Assembly: GCA_011523685.1 (NCBI GenBank)
Contig: WTGG01000015.1
Location: forward strand, 1-35,313
Length of the DNA: 35,313 nt
Direction: 5' to 3'
Source: Coxiellaceae bacterium
GTDB taxonomy: Bacteria; Pseudomonadota; Gammaproteobacteria; Coxiellales; Coxiellaceae
In this document: piece by piece, positions 15,232-23,993 of the stretch
Numbering within the stretch: the first letter of the stretch is position 1
Layout: the number at the start of each line of letters is the position of its first letter
Translations under genes and position numbers: made by a program
Notes under the pieces: generated by a model
Seen by the model: the letters and a program-made list of their open reading frames with translations, nothing else
Told to the model about the DNA's origin: nothing
Database searches by the model: none

Positions 15232-16614
15232 TCAAGCTGACTCATTACTGATAACTGGTTTTATCCGAGCTCGTCGGCAATACCAGAAAGCACACAATAG
15301 GATGAGTACGCCATCACAAGTCGCTACCACTTCCACATAAACTGACTGTGACCATATGACATGCGAGGGCTTCCAGAAACTTACTACTAACCCCAAAGCA
15401 GAACAACAGACACCACAAACGGATGCTAACACTGTGATACAACGCTGCCATGTCTGCTGATAAGGCAATAATAATCGTACTGCTGCAATAAACAAAGCCA
15501 TGTATAACAGCACCGTTAATTGACTAGTTAATAATACCAACAACCAAAAAGCTGTTTGCATATCAGGCACACATAAAAATAACCCCAACAAAACGCTGAC
15601 CAGAACACCTTGTAATGTCAACACACGAACAGGAACAGAACGCGCATTAAGCATCGCAAAATACCTCGGCCACTGATGCTCTAAAGCCATTTGATGCACG
15701 CCTCGAGATAATGCTTGCATCCAGGTACACAGACCTGCAAACGCTCCTAAGACGATCAAGAGCACCAAGAAAATACTGTATTGACTCAGATTAAAAGCGG
15801 CTAAAAACAACTGAAAACAAGCCATCACACCATCCATGTAACTGAGCGCGTCTTGAGGAATCACCGCTGCCATAGCTAAACCAGCACCAGCCGTTATACA
15901 CACAATCACAACGGCGCAACTAATTAAGGCCAACGGATAAGTGCGGCCCGGCGAGTCAACTTGAGGCGCAAAAAAAGCACTCGCCTGCATACCGGCATAA
16001 GCACTCAACACACTCACTAATAAACCCCACTCAAAACCCTTATCCGTCGATGAGACAGATGATGCAGTGATTTGCCAGGCAATTGGATGACCTGAAAACA
16101 CCCAAATAACACCTAGCACGATGATACATACTGTTGGCATCAACACACCCAATAAGGCAGCCCAACCACTCAAACGATACGTGATCAGCACACCACGACA
16201 ACAGACAAACACACACAACCAACACAGTAACAAGGTCAGCACAACCGTCACCTCTGAAGAAGGTTGCAAAGCTGGCCAGCACCCCGTTAAGATCGTAGCG
16301 ATCACTACGGTACACGTGGCTGGAAAACTGATCATATTATTCAACCACTCAATCGACATACCCAAGCGCCCCCATGAACACCCAAAGGCTTCACGAAACC
16401 ACATGTACAACCCACCTTGACTAGGAAACTTGGCAGATAATTGTGCGCATACCCAAGCACTCGGCAATAAGAAGCCCAAGAAAGCCAGCGCTGTATATTC
16501 GACGACCTGCGCCCCCATACTGGCTAGAATCGGGTATTCACGTAGATTAACAATGGCAATGAGACTCAAGGCAAAAATATGATAAGCGCGCAAGGTTTTA
16601 ATGGGCTGATACAT
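15232..16614 (-). CDS. APC-superfamily amino acid permease (GadC/YjeM-like)
   Basis: 460 residues, about 12 membrane spans, inner membrane. The N-terminal region LREYPILASMGAQVVEYTAL and the PSAWVCAQLSAKFPSQGGLY block (conserved Pro-Ser/Gly-Gly-Leu-Tyr turn) are typical of the glutamate:GABA antiporter-like branch of the APC superfamily. Start: ATG 16612-16614; the frame is open 39 codons upstream into ribD, but those codons encode no membrane-protein start and overlap ribD. It lies 49 bases after ribD and ends 37 bases before the riboswitch. Such permeases are frequent in Legionella-like bacteria. The substrate is unknown. Its place between two parts of the riboflavin locus raises, but does not prove, a link to flavin or precursor transport. 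Confidence 0.8.
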   Translation of the reverse strand: MYQPIKTLRAYHIFALSLIAIVNLREYPILASMGAQVVEYTALAFLGFLLPSAWVCAQLSAKFPSQGGLYMWFREAFGCSWGRLGMSIEWLNNMISFPATCTVVIATILTGCWPALQPSSEVTVVLTLLLCWLCVFVCCRGVLITYRLSGWAALLGVLMPTVCIIVLGVIWVFSGHPIAWQITASSVSSTDKGFEWGLLVSVLSAYAGMQASAFFAPQVDSPGRTYPLALISCAVVIVCITAGAGLAMAAVIPQDALSYMDGVMACFQLFLAAFNLSQYSIFLVLLIVLGAFAGLCTWMQALSRGVHQMALEHQWPRYFAMLNARSVPVRVLTLQGVLVSVLLGLFLCVPDMQTAFWLLVLLTSQLTVLLYMALFIAAVRLLLPYQQTWQRCITVLASVCGVCCSALGLVVSFWKPSHVIWSQSVYVEVVATCDGVLILLCAFWYCRRARIKPVISNESA

Positions 16615-16663
16615 AATCAATGATTCTCTGAGCTTCGGAGTGGCGCCATGATAACACAAGACA

Positions 16664-17740
16664 TTAGCAACGACGATAATGCCACAAACTGTCTTCGCCC
16701 ACTTGCTCCCAGTCATCTTGAAGACGGCCACCGTTCCCCATCACGATGCTCAGATTTGCTAACAGAGCATCCCCTATAGAGAGTGGTGAAATATAGAGCA
16801 ATGTTTCATCGACACAATCATTCGCCTGCAAGGCTTTAAATAATCGAGGGCCTACCTCAACCCATACATCATGAAAACCGAGTTCGCCAATTGCGTTCAT
16901 TAAATCCTTGAGATCAAACTGACCTCTGCCATCTAATGGCAACGATAAACAACGTGCACCTTGTGCTTGCAACCGATGAACATTGCTAGATAAAGCCTGT
17001 GAACCATGAAACACAACAATAGATTGAGCACTATTCCAAAGGTTTGCTTTCAAAGGCAGCTCAGCTAGAGGATCAATGACTAACACAGGTTTTGCTGTGC
17101 ACTGGCCTGATATTCGGGCATTAAGCTGCGGGTCATCCGCTAATACGGTAGCCATACTCGTCAGTATGGTATCGGTGTGATAGCGCGCTTGGTGTGTGCG
17201 TTGATTGGCAGACTCTCCTGTAATAGCAATTGGCGTCCCTGATGACGCAGCTACCCCGCCTTCAGCCGTTATCGCTAATTTAGCTGACACCCAAGGACGA
17301 CCATGCACAGTCCAATGATGATAACTGCGATAAAAATCCGTAACTGCATCTAGAGAAACATGGTGACAGGGAATACCTGCAGCATTGAGTGTACTTTGCC
17401 CTTTTCCCGCTACCACATCATGAGGATCATAAAAACCAAAAAATACCTCAGCAATGCCTGCTGCTTGAATGGCATCTGTACAGGGGGGCGTTCGACCTGT
17501 ATGACAACATGGTTCTAAAGTGACTACCATGGTAGCACCTTTTGAAGCCTCTCCAGCGATACGAATAGCATTTACCTCAGCGTGTGGCTTCCCAGGCCCC
17601 GGGTGATGACCTCGGGCCACTATTGTTCCATCTTGAAGAATGACTGCACCGACTGAGGGGTTAGGCGCACAAAAACCACGCTGAGATTGAGCTTCAGATA
17701 ATGCTGCTAACATAGCCTCTTCGATACAACGACTCAACAT
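16664..17740 (-). CDS. ribD: Diaminohydroxyphosphoribosylaminopyrimidine deaminase / reductase
   Basis: 358 residues, the two-domain enzyme for steps two and three of riboflavin synthesis. Deaminase (1-145): zinc ligands His53 (HAE), Cys78 and Cys87 in PCCHTGRTPPC. Reductase (146-358): RPWVSAKLAIT, SGTPIAITGE, TVLADDPQLNAR and the DLMNAIGELG to DVWVEVGPRLF strand. The usual DAILVGxxT segment reads DTILTSMAT, and KxAxSLDG reads KLAITAEGG, so the reductase half has drifted somewhat; activity still seems likely. ATG 17738-17740 is preceded by TGAGAG. It is divergent from trmH with an 84-base gap that must hold both promoters. The remaining rib genes are downstream, separated by the permease and riboswitch. 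Confidence 0.95.
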   Translation of the reverse strand: MLSRCIEEAMLAALSEAQSQRGFCAPNPSVGAVILQDGTIVARGHHPGPGKPHAEVNAIRIAGEASKGATMVVTLEPCCHTGRTPPCTDAIQAAGIAEVFFGFYDPHDVVAGKGQSTLNAAGIPCHHVSLDAVTDFYRSYHHWTVHGRPWVSAKLAITAEGGVAASSGTPIAITGESANQRTHQARYHTDTILTSMATVLADDPQLNARISGQCTAKPVLVIDPLAELPLKANLWNSAQSIVVFHGSQALSSNVHRLQAQGARCLSLPLDGRGQFDLKDLMNAIGELGFHDVWVEVGPRLFKALQANDCVDETLLYISPLSIGDALLANLSIVMGNGGRLQDDWEQVGEDSLWHYRRC

Positions 17741-17824
17741 ATAACTCTCAGCTCAATCATTACTTGAAAAAAAACTGCGGTATTGTAACTATACGCATCC
17801 CGCTTCGACAAGTCTGGAATAATT

Positions 17825-18511
17825 ATGCCCAAAACGCACTTGTATAAAAAACTCGAGACCTTCAGTGCGCAACATATCATTGACACGCTTCAACCTTATG
17901 TCACACAAAGACGACAAGATCGCATTGAATCGGTATTAACTAAACGGCTATCCAGCATTCAGGTCATCCTTGAAGCACCCTGTGACATCAATAATGCATT
18001 CGCTATTTTACGAACGTGCGAATGTTTTGGCGTTCAGCATTTGCATGTCATTCAGCCTAAAGGTGAAGCCATGTCACTCAAACGCCTGACGCGAGGAGCC
18101 TGGTATTGGGTAGACCTAACCATTTATAACAGCTTAGAAGAGTGCCTTAGCCAACTCCCATCCTCGCCGTATTGCATAGCAGGCGCCACACTAACGGGCA
18201 CACAAACATTAGAAACAGTACCTGTCGAACAACCGCTATTCCTACTATTAGGTAATGAACAATATGGACTAAGTGAATCAGCCCTCCAAGCATGTCACAC
18301 CACCTACAAAATCCCCATGTGTGGCATGACAGAAAGTTTTAACCTCTCTGCATCTGCAGCCATTAGTCTATATGACACCACACAAAGGAAACGTCAGCAT
18401 TTACAATCACCAGGTGATCTTGACCAGGTTGAAAAAACACAATTAACTGCTAGGTATTTCCTCAATAGCGTGAACTATCGATTAGTGAATAACTTACTAC
18501 CCTCATCATAA
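17825..18511 (+). CDS. trmH: tRNA (guanosine(18)-2'-O)-methyltransferase, SpoU family
   Basis: 228 residues. It methylates the 2'-OH of G18 in the tRNA D-loop with SAM, in the cytoplasm. The SPOUT motifs are in order: NNAFAILRTCECFG (56-69, with the conserved Asn and Arg63), LLLGNEQYGLSE (140-151) and MTESFNLSASAAISLYD (168-184), the last forming the SAM-binding knot. The length fits TrmH proteins (about 220-230). The N-terminal helical region is typical of TrmH. Start ATG 17825 follows a gap shared with the divergent ribD. It could be another SpoU 2'-O-methylase, but TrmH is the best match. Confidence 0.9.
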   Translation: MPKTHLYKKLETFSAQHIIDTLQPYVTQRRQDRIESVLTKRLSSIQVILEAPCDINNAFAILRTCECFGVQHLHVIQPKGEAMSLKRLTRGAWYWVDLTIYNSLEECLSQLPSSPYCIAGATLTGTQTLETVPVEQPLFLLLGNEQYGLSESALQACHTTYKIPMCGMTESFNLSASAAISLYDTTQRKRQHLQSPGDLDQVEKTQLTARYFLNSVNYRLVNNLLPSS

Positions 18512-18628
18512 GCATCAACATCATCGAACTCCTTCAGTGATAAGATGAAACATTTTACAATGCTCGGTATATCACTAATAATAAACTCTGATCAACGACT
18601 CACTGATGCATTCGATAAGGATATCTTA

Positions 18629-19270
18629 ATGACACAAAAACTCAGCTTAGTATTGACAACCTGCCTCTTCCTTAACACGGGATTTTCCGCAAGTCCTAGC
18701 ATACCGGCGTGTAATATTAACCAATTGACACTTTACCCGATCGCCAACTATTTTCCTGGAATGATGCATGGTTCAAACTTTTACATCTTAAAAAATCTAA
18801 CTCATCAGACCTGTTACTTACCCTCTGGAACAAAACTTTCTCTATCTGTTAAAGGCGAAATGAGCAAGGAGTTTTCATGCGCTACGAACCAAAATGAAAA
18901 AAACACTCTTGACCATGATGTTATGGTAGCTTCTCAAATCAACCATCCCGAAATGAGTCTAAATGATGCATGGATAGCCATTAATATGGGTTTTGCATAT
19001 TCCCCAGATCAATCACAATACGTTGGAAACACCACATCCATATCGCTTAGCGCTAATCAATCATTGAGTGAAGCAACTCCTTTTACAGAAAAAAACGTTG
19101 GCATTAGTCAATGCTACCTACCTGAATCAGGCTATGCTTTGTTTTTTAACCAACCTGAATTATCGTCAGCATTATCAACTTGCTATACTAGCCAAACACC
19201 CACCTCCAACCAAAAAAGCGTCAACCTAATGAGCACACCTTTAGAGCAGAAAACATACTACTGCCAGTGA
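18629..19270 (+). CDS. Secreted protein with six cysteines, function unknown
   Basis: 213 residues from ATG 18629, chosen because AAGGA lies about 10 bases upstream and the following residues (TQKLSLVLTTCLFLNTGFSA) form a signal peptide, cleavage near FSA. The frame is open 28 codons further upstream without such support. The mature protein has six Cys (PAC, TCYL, SCAT, QCYL, TCYT, YYCQ), likely three disulfides in the periplasm or outside. The opening PACNINQLTLYP followed by LKNLTHQTCYLPSG is loosely like DUF4232 domains (Cys, beta strands, N-x-[ST]-x-x-C-x-L), but this is a visual impression only. It precedes the DUF4389 gene by 123 bases on the same strand. Confidence 0.65.
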   Translation: MTQKLSLVLTTCLFLNTGFSASPSIPACNINQLTLYPIANYFPGMMHGSNFYILKNLTHQTCYLPSGTKLSLSVKGEMSKEFSCATNQNEKNTLDHDVMVASQINHPEMSLNDAWIAINMGFAYSPDQSQYVGNTTSISLSANQSLSEATPFTEKNVGISQCYLPESGYALFFNQPELSSALSTCYTSQTPTSNQKSVNLMSTPLEQKTYYCQ

Positions 19271-19393
19271 ACTAGCATTACCTAATTATGCTCAAGAGCG
19301 ATGCATACATCCTTATCGACTGGATCACTTACACTATGAAAATCAACAGTTTGTGGTAGTATATATATTGAACATGATAACAAGGAGGGTCTC

Positions 19394-20164
19394 ATGGAAA
19401 ACAATCAATCGGTAAGTCCTATTCAGCTAAATATTGACTACCCAGAAAAACTCAGTCGCTTAACGACACTGTTTCGATTTATTTTAATCATACCCATATT
19501 CATGATCTTATTCTTCATCACTGCAGGATCTGTCATCACGCATACACCTAATGTGCATCCACAAGCATATGGCTATACCAGTGATACACCCGCAACAGAT
19601 ATTGTTATGATTGACACATCAAACTCTGGTAATACTCAAATTGCATACCACCAGGTGACACATCTACCATACTTGGCCTACGTATCTACAGTTCTAGGTG
19701 CCATTGGCTCAACGTCAGGTGGCTATCTTTTTTTAGGCCCACTCTTGATGTTATTGTTTCGGAAAAAGTACCCCAAATGGTGGTTTAACTGGAACACTCA
19801 ACTGATCAGCTTTGTATTAAGAATAACGGCATACTTTTACTTCTTAACTGATGAATATCCTTCTACTGATGAACAGCAAAGAGTTCACGTCACTATTCCA
19901 TACACCGAAGGCAAAGAGCTTAACCGAGGTTTACCCTTAGTGAAATGGTTTCTTGCTATTCCTCATTATATTATCTTATCGGTGTTAGGAATCATTGCGA
20001 TGCTACTGATCGGGTTATCCTTTATCTGGATTATCCTCACGGGTCGATACCCTAAGGCTTTTTTTAATTACATTGTCGGTGTTATGCGCTGGAATCTACG
20101 CGTAGTGTGTTATTCCTTCTTACTAACAACTGACAAATACCCACCCTTTTCACTCAAACCATAA
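19394..20164 (+). CDS. DUF4389-domain membrane protein
   Basis: 256 residues with two copies of the DUF4389-type pattern: YPEKLSRLTTLFRFILIIPI near the N-terminus and VKWFLAIPHYIILSVLGIIA later. Between them are WFNWNTQLISFVLRITAYFY and the closing FFNYIVGVMRWNLRVVCYSFLLTTDKYPPFSL. About four to five membrane spans; inner membrane. The family is conserved in many bacteria but has no known function. A strong ribosome binding site (AAGGAGGGT) lies 6 bases before ATG 19394. A Rho-independent terminator follows directly, so it ends its transcript. Confidence 0.85.
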   Translation: MENNQSVSPIQLNIDYPEKLSRLTTLFRFILIIPIFMILFFITAGSVITHTPNVHPQAYGYTSDTPATDIVMIDTSNSGNTQIAYHQVTHLPYLAYVSTVLGAIGSTSGGYLFLGPLLMLLFRKKYPKWWFNWNTQLISFVLRITAYFYFLTDEYPSTDEQQRVHVTIPYTEGKELNRGLPLVKWFLAIPHYIILSVLGIIAMLLIGLSFIWIILTGRYPKAFFNYIVGVMRWNLRVVCYSFLLTTDKYPPFSLKP

Positions 20165-20186
20165 CTCCATTTAATGGGATTAAAAA

Positions 20187-20209
20187 GGCATGCTCAGCAT
20201 GCCTTTTTT
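20187..20209 (+). terminator. Rho-independent terminator
   Basis: A perfect 7-bp stem GGCATGC / GCATGCC (20187-20193 and 20197-20203) with loop TCA, followed by six T (20204-20209) and preceded by an A run. Located 22 bases after the DUF4389 gene. Because of the A run it may also work weakly on the other strand. Confidence 0.9.
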
Positions 20210-20216
20210 GATCTAA

Positions 20217-20423
20217 AAAAACAAAAATATTAGCCACTTCAATCAGAATATTCATGCGTTACATCAAGAGATCTTTCCAGACACGCCCCAACGAGCTATC
20301 GTCGATGACGATATAGACACATTAAGAATAAAAATGACAGATTTCTGGGAAAACAGAATTTTTAAACATAGAGGTGATGATATTGCGAACTCAATAAGTC
20401 CTTCATCTATAAATTTTCAATAA
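20217..20423 (+). pseudogene. Open remnant without start codon
   Basis: In the 326-base gap after the terminator, one frame is open from the stop at 20214 to TAA 20421-20423 and reads like protein (ALHQEIFPDTPQRAIVDDDI, MTDFWENRIFKHRGDDIANS). No ATG lies in its first half and no ribosome binding site is seen, so it is most likely the 3' end of a lost gene. The remainder (20424-20535) shows nothing. Confidence 0.3.
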
Positions 20424-20535
20424 AACAGACAGCCATATCTAAAGTAAATGGTGCTGCAATATGAACCTACATTTAAATCTTAGAACGGTGCACATTATAT
20501 AATCTTCAGTTTAAAAAACTACCTTTTATTTCCGA

Positions 20536-21219
20536 TTATTGCAATCCGATCTTTTGTATTGAAAAGGGCTGACCTAAAGCCATATCTAAAGCTTGTCGAG
20601 TTCTAGATTGACCAAACTGAAGAATACTAAACCTACGGTGTTTCAAATAATCATCTAATTTCCTATCATCATTTGTTTTTTTCGCTTTTGTGAGGTAGTT
20701 AGTCTTAGCATTATCGAAAAAAGACTCGTTAGATAGGCCAAAAAAACTGCATACTTCATTAAACACACGCTCGTCTTTGATGTTCTTCTCCCAATGAGAA
20801 TACTTTATAATACCATACATATTATTTTTTAACTCTTTAAAGTTAACTTTGAGATTATTTTCATTTTGATTAATTATCATTTCAATTTCTGTTATATATT
20901 CAGCCATTGTAGGAGGTACATATAGTAAATTACCTTGTTCTCTTTTCGATTGTATGCTCTTATCTGCATCCAAAAAAATTTGCGAACATAATTGAAAATT
21001 TTCGAATTTGTTTGCAAAAAGTCGATCATTACCATCTCTGCATTGTTCGAATATCGCTACTTCTAGTCGATTTTGCTGAGTTTTTTGATATTTATCCGCA
21101 TTTATCTTAAAAGGAAAAAAATGTGAAAAAAAGCTTATCACAATTAGTTGTGACCTCAAACTTGTTGCTTCTTTTATCGTTTTTGTTAGTAAAACTGCAG
21201 GATCTTTTATCTCTCTCAT
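20536..21219 (-). CDS. Orphan AT-rich cytoplasmic protein
   Basis: 227 residues from ATG 21217-21219; AAGG lies 11 bases upstream. The frame is open to TTG 21243. Soluble, Lys- and Asn-rich, mostly helical, with two to three moderately hydrophobic stretches (LIVISFFSHFFPF) but no clear membrane span or signal peptide. No family recognised. AT content and Asn/Lys use are higher than in the metabolic neighbours, as in the other orphan genes of this window. It diverges from the broken ORF at 21400, with 180 bases between the two start codons. An effector role is possible, but nothing in the sequence proves it. Confidence 0.55.
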   Translation of the reverse strand: MREIKDPAVLLTKTIKEATSLRSQLIVISFFSHFFPFKINADKYQKTQQNRLEVAIFEQCRDGNDRLFANKFENFQLCSQIFLDADKSIQSKREQGNLLYVPPTMAEYITEIEMIINQNENNLKVNFKELKNNMYGIIKYSHWEKNIKDERVFNEVCSFFGLSNESFFDNAKTNYLTKAKKTNDDRKLDDYLKHRRFSILQFGQSRTRQALDMALGQPFSIQKIGLQ

Positions 21220-21399
21220 ATTTAAGTTAACCTTGTCTAGCAAAAATTATAACCAGTATATGTCACTAAACTTAAAAAAAAATATTAAAATTGGTTACTT
21301 TTTATTCAAAATAACAATGCCTACTTCACTTTAATTTAATAAATCCTTAATCTTTAGAAGGTAGTATACGTTTAAATAACCAATGAAGAGGGTTAATTC

Positions 21400-21915
21400 A
21401 TGCCGAATAACCAGATAGAATTAAATACAACAGAATCATATACAACAGAAACACATGAAAATGATGACAACCAAAGCATATGCAGTGAATTATCTTCATA
21501 CACCATGAATGATTTCCTATCTGCTGAGATAGAGAGCATTACCAACGAACTCACATCTCTTCAAGAGCAATTTTTATAATCAGATGCCAGTAGAACATGC
21601 CTATCGTTATTTAGTAAGCCGCATGGAAAGAGTACAGCATTTCTTCAACGTGCACTTGAAATCCTTGATGTACAAAACAACAGTAATACGGGAATGAAAA
21701 ACGACGATAGATTACGAGAATTGCGTAGCTTATATGTCAAATATATTAAAATTTTCTTTACTAAAAAATCAGACCGATCTGAAAGATCTCGCACCGCCCA
21801 AATACAGGGAGCACTACAAAAAACCGCCTTATGCGACCCTAATCCTGATATTGATAAACTACTTGAAGAGAATCAAAAAAACTTATCCACGCACAGTTGC
21901 ACTTCTGTTAGCTGA
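21400..21915 (+). pseudogene. Orphan gene cut by one in-frame TAA
   Basis: ATG 21400 has a good AGAGGG ribosome binding site and opens a 59-codon acidic, Thr- and Glu-rich frame that stops at TAA 21577-21579. The same frame then continues without a break for 111 more codons to TGA 21913-21915, including TAFLQRALEILDVQNNSN and LREL, YVKYIKIFF. The whole would be about 171 residues. The second part has its own ATG at 21694 but no ribosome binding site. A single nonsense change from a sense codon explains the picture. No family recognised; composition is similar to orphan neighbours. Confidence 0.6.
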
Positions 21916-21924
21916 ATGCCTGCA

Positions 21925-22671
21925 TTAATCATACTGAGCGACTAAACCCATATTATCACTGAAAATAGCTGATACCCCCCAATCGAATAACTGATCGGCT
22001 CTCTCACTATCATTCACAGTAAATGCTAAAACTTGATATCCAGCATGAAGAATCGATTCAACACGATCTTGAGTTAATACACACTCATCTAAATGCCATG
22101 AGACACATCCTAATGACTTTAAAAGTGCTACTCCACCCTGATCCCATTTAGATGAGATCAAAGCACGTGCACTGAATGGCGCTTGGTCAAAACACGCTTG
22201 CAGCACATCCACAGACTTACTCGACAATATAATAGCAGGCAAATCATCTCGCCAATATTGTGCTATCAATGCTAATGTTTTACTTACGACTTGCTTGACA
22301 TATCGTGTCGGCTTAATTTCCAAATTAAGACCAACCCCATGTTCAGCTGAACATTGCAACCATTCTGATAGCAATGGAATACGAACACCACCATACTGTT
22401 GATCAAACCATGAACCAGCATCTAAAGAAGACAATAAAGACCAAGACTGCTCTTCAAAGACCCCAGAACCGTTTGTCGTTCTCTCTAAAGTGTCATCATG
22501 AAACAAACACAGCTCACCCGTTGAGGTGATGGCTATATCAGTCTCGACATAGCTTGCCCCTGTATGAATAGCGGCTTCAAGTGCTGGAAGTGTATTCTCG
22601 GGAGCCAACAGTGGAGCACCGCGATGAGCGATACAACGAGGAAACAAAAAAGGTACTATTTGACTATTCAT
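21925..22671 (-). CDS. ugpQ: Glycerophosphodiester phosphodiesterase
   Basis: 248 residues, the length of the cytoplasmic UgpQ-type GDPD enzymes, without signal peptide. It hydrolyses glycerophosphodiesters to glycerol 3-phosphate and an alcohol, recycling phospholipid head groups. TIM-barrel motifs: AHRGAPLLAPENT near residues 15-27 (catalytic His), VETDIAITSTGELCLFHDD (metal-binding Glu and Asp, second catalytic His), ERTTNGSG and LNLEIKPT (metal Glu). All expected residues are present. ATG 22669-22671; its ribosome binding site is weak. It is divergent from the leucine dehydrogenase gene across 181 bases. Confidence 0.9.
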   Translation of the reverse strand: MNSQIVPFLFPRCIAHRGAPLLAPENTLPALEAAIHTGASYVETDIAITSTGELCLFHDDTLERTTNGSGVFEEQSWSLLSSLDAGSWFDQQYGGVRIPLLSEWLQCSAEHGVGLNLEIKPTRYVKQVVSKTLALIAQYWRDDLPAIILSSKSVDVLQACFDQAPFSARALISSKWDQGGVALLKSLGCVSWHLDECVLTQDRVESILHAGYQVLAFTVNDSERADQLFDWGVSAIFSDNMGLVAQYD

Positions 22672-22852
22672 GCACTCAGAATAATTCCAATCTGGTCAAT
22701 TGTAAACCAGGAAATATTAAAAAAAAGAACAACTTGCTATCACTATTCATGCACATTACAATTTTCAGAGTCATTGGGCATCCAACTACCCAAAAACCCA
22801 CTAAGGTCTTCACCATTACGCTACCTTAGTCTGCAATGAAGGAGAATCTTAG

Positions 22853-23980
22853 ATGTCTAAATATCGGTATGGCGCCCTGATGCGTTACGCTAACATGCTT
22901 GGGTTTGGTCAAATCCACACTAAACTGGACCGTGAAACAGGCCTTCATGCTCTCATCGCAATTCACAACATAGAATTAGGCCCAGCCATTGGTGGTTGTC
23001 GCTGCTTTACCTATGGATCAACCACCAGCGCCACAAAAGATGTGTTACGACTGGCTTACATGATGACCCTAAAAGCAGCGATTAGCGGACTACCGCATGG
23101 TGGAGCTAAAGCAGTTATCATTCGTCCTAAAAAAATTAAAGATCAACGCGCTTTCTTCCATTCATTTGGAGATTTCGTGCACCAGATGAACGGTCGATAT
23201 ATCACAGCTTGTGATGTAGGCACATCACCTGAAGAAATGAACATTATCGCTGAACGAACCCCTTATGTCATTGGTGCTACTTCTCTTAGCAGTTACCAAA
23301 GCAACCCTGCTGCACATACTGCTCGTGGGGTTTTACGTGGCATACAAGCAGCAGTTAAACATCGACTACACCGTGATGACATCAGTGGCTTAAAGGTTAG
23401 CATTCAAGGCTTAGGCAATGTAGGTTACGACCTAGCCCGATTACTACATGACCGTGGCGCTATCATTACTGCCACAGACCCCAACTCTAATAAATTACAG
23501 CAAGCTGTTGATGAGCTCGGTATTCAAGCGGCCTCATTGGATGGCATTTATGATATTCCTTCTGACATCTTCTCTCCTTGTGCTCTAGGTGGCACACTGA
23601 ACCTCAACACGCTCAATCGAATAAACACCTCCATTATCGCAGGTTCAGCAAACAACCAATTAGCGCATCAAAAATACATTCATCTCATTCAACAAAAAAA
23701 TATTCTATATGCACCAGACTACCTCATTAATGCAGGTGGCCTTATCAATGCAGCTATTGTCTATGACTATCAAGACCCACCACGTGCAACACAACAAATT
23801 GATGACATCTACCATGTCACATTAGAACTATTTGAGCGCGCCGAAAAAGAGCAAGCAACGACCATTGATATCGCTGAAAAAATGGCACGTGAACGTATTG
23901 AAAAAGGCAAAACTTTTAATCGATCCATGACATTGCAATCAGCAAGATCAAACAGTGACTCCCAAAAAACATCTTCATAA
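22853..23980 (+). CDS. ldh: Leucine dehydrogenase
   Basis: 375 residues, cytoplasmic, NAD-dependent oxidative deamination of leucine (and valine, isoleucine) to branched oxoacids. Signs: AIHNIELGPAIGGCR, Lys74 in MTLKAAISGLPHGGAKAV (Lys86 also conserved), Asp121 in TACDVGTS, and the Rossmann loop GLGNVG (186-191) followed by TDPN. APDYLINAGG is typical of Leu/Phe/Val dehydrogenases rather than glutamate dehydrogenase. ATG 22853 has AAGGAG about 9 bases upstream. It is 13 bases before the E1-alpha gene on the same strand, so it is very likely co-transcribed; it can feed its oxoacid product to that complex. Confidence 0.9.
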   Translation: MSKYRYGALMRYANMLGFGQIHTKLDRETGLHALIAIHNIELGPAIGGCRCFTYGSTTSATKDVLRLAYMMTLKAAISGLPHGGAKAVIIRPKKIKDQRAFFHSFGDFVHQMNGRYITACDVGTSPEEMNIIAERTPYVIGATSLSSYQSNPAAHTARGVLRGIQAAVKHRLHRDDISGLKVSIQGLGNVGYDLARLLHDRGAIITATDPNSNKLQQAVDELGIQAASLDGIYDIPSDIFSPCALGGTLNLNTLNRINTSIIAGSANNQLAHQKYIHLIQQKNILYAPDYLINAGGLINAAIVYDYQDPPRATQQIDDIYHVTLELFERAEKEQATTIDIAEKMARERIEKGKTFNRSMTLQSARSNSDSQKTSS

Positions 23981-23993
23981 ATGAGTATTAGCC

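Noticed and set aside
16612-16731. Longer N-terminus for the permease
   Set aside because: The extra 39 codons overlap the end of ribD and do not look like the family's N-terminus; ATG 16614 fits the conserved start.
548-21579. TAA or TGA reassigned to an amino acid
   Set aside because: Broken ORFs with in-frame TAA (548, 21577) or TGA (2504) suggested it, but all intact genes end normally at TAA, TAG or TGA and the conserved enzymes contain no internal stops.
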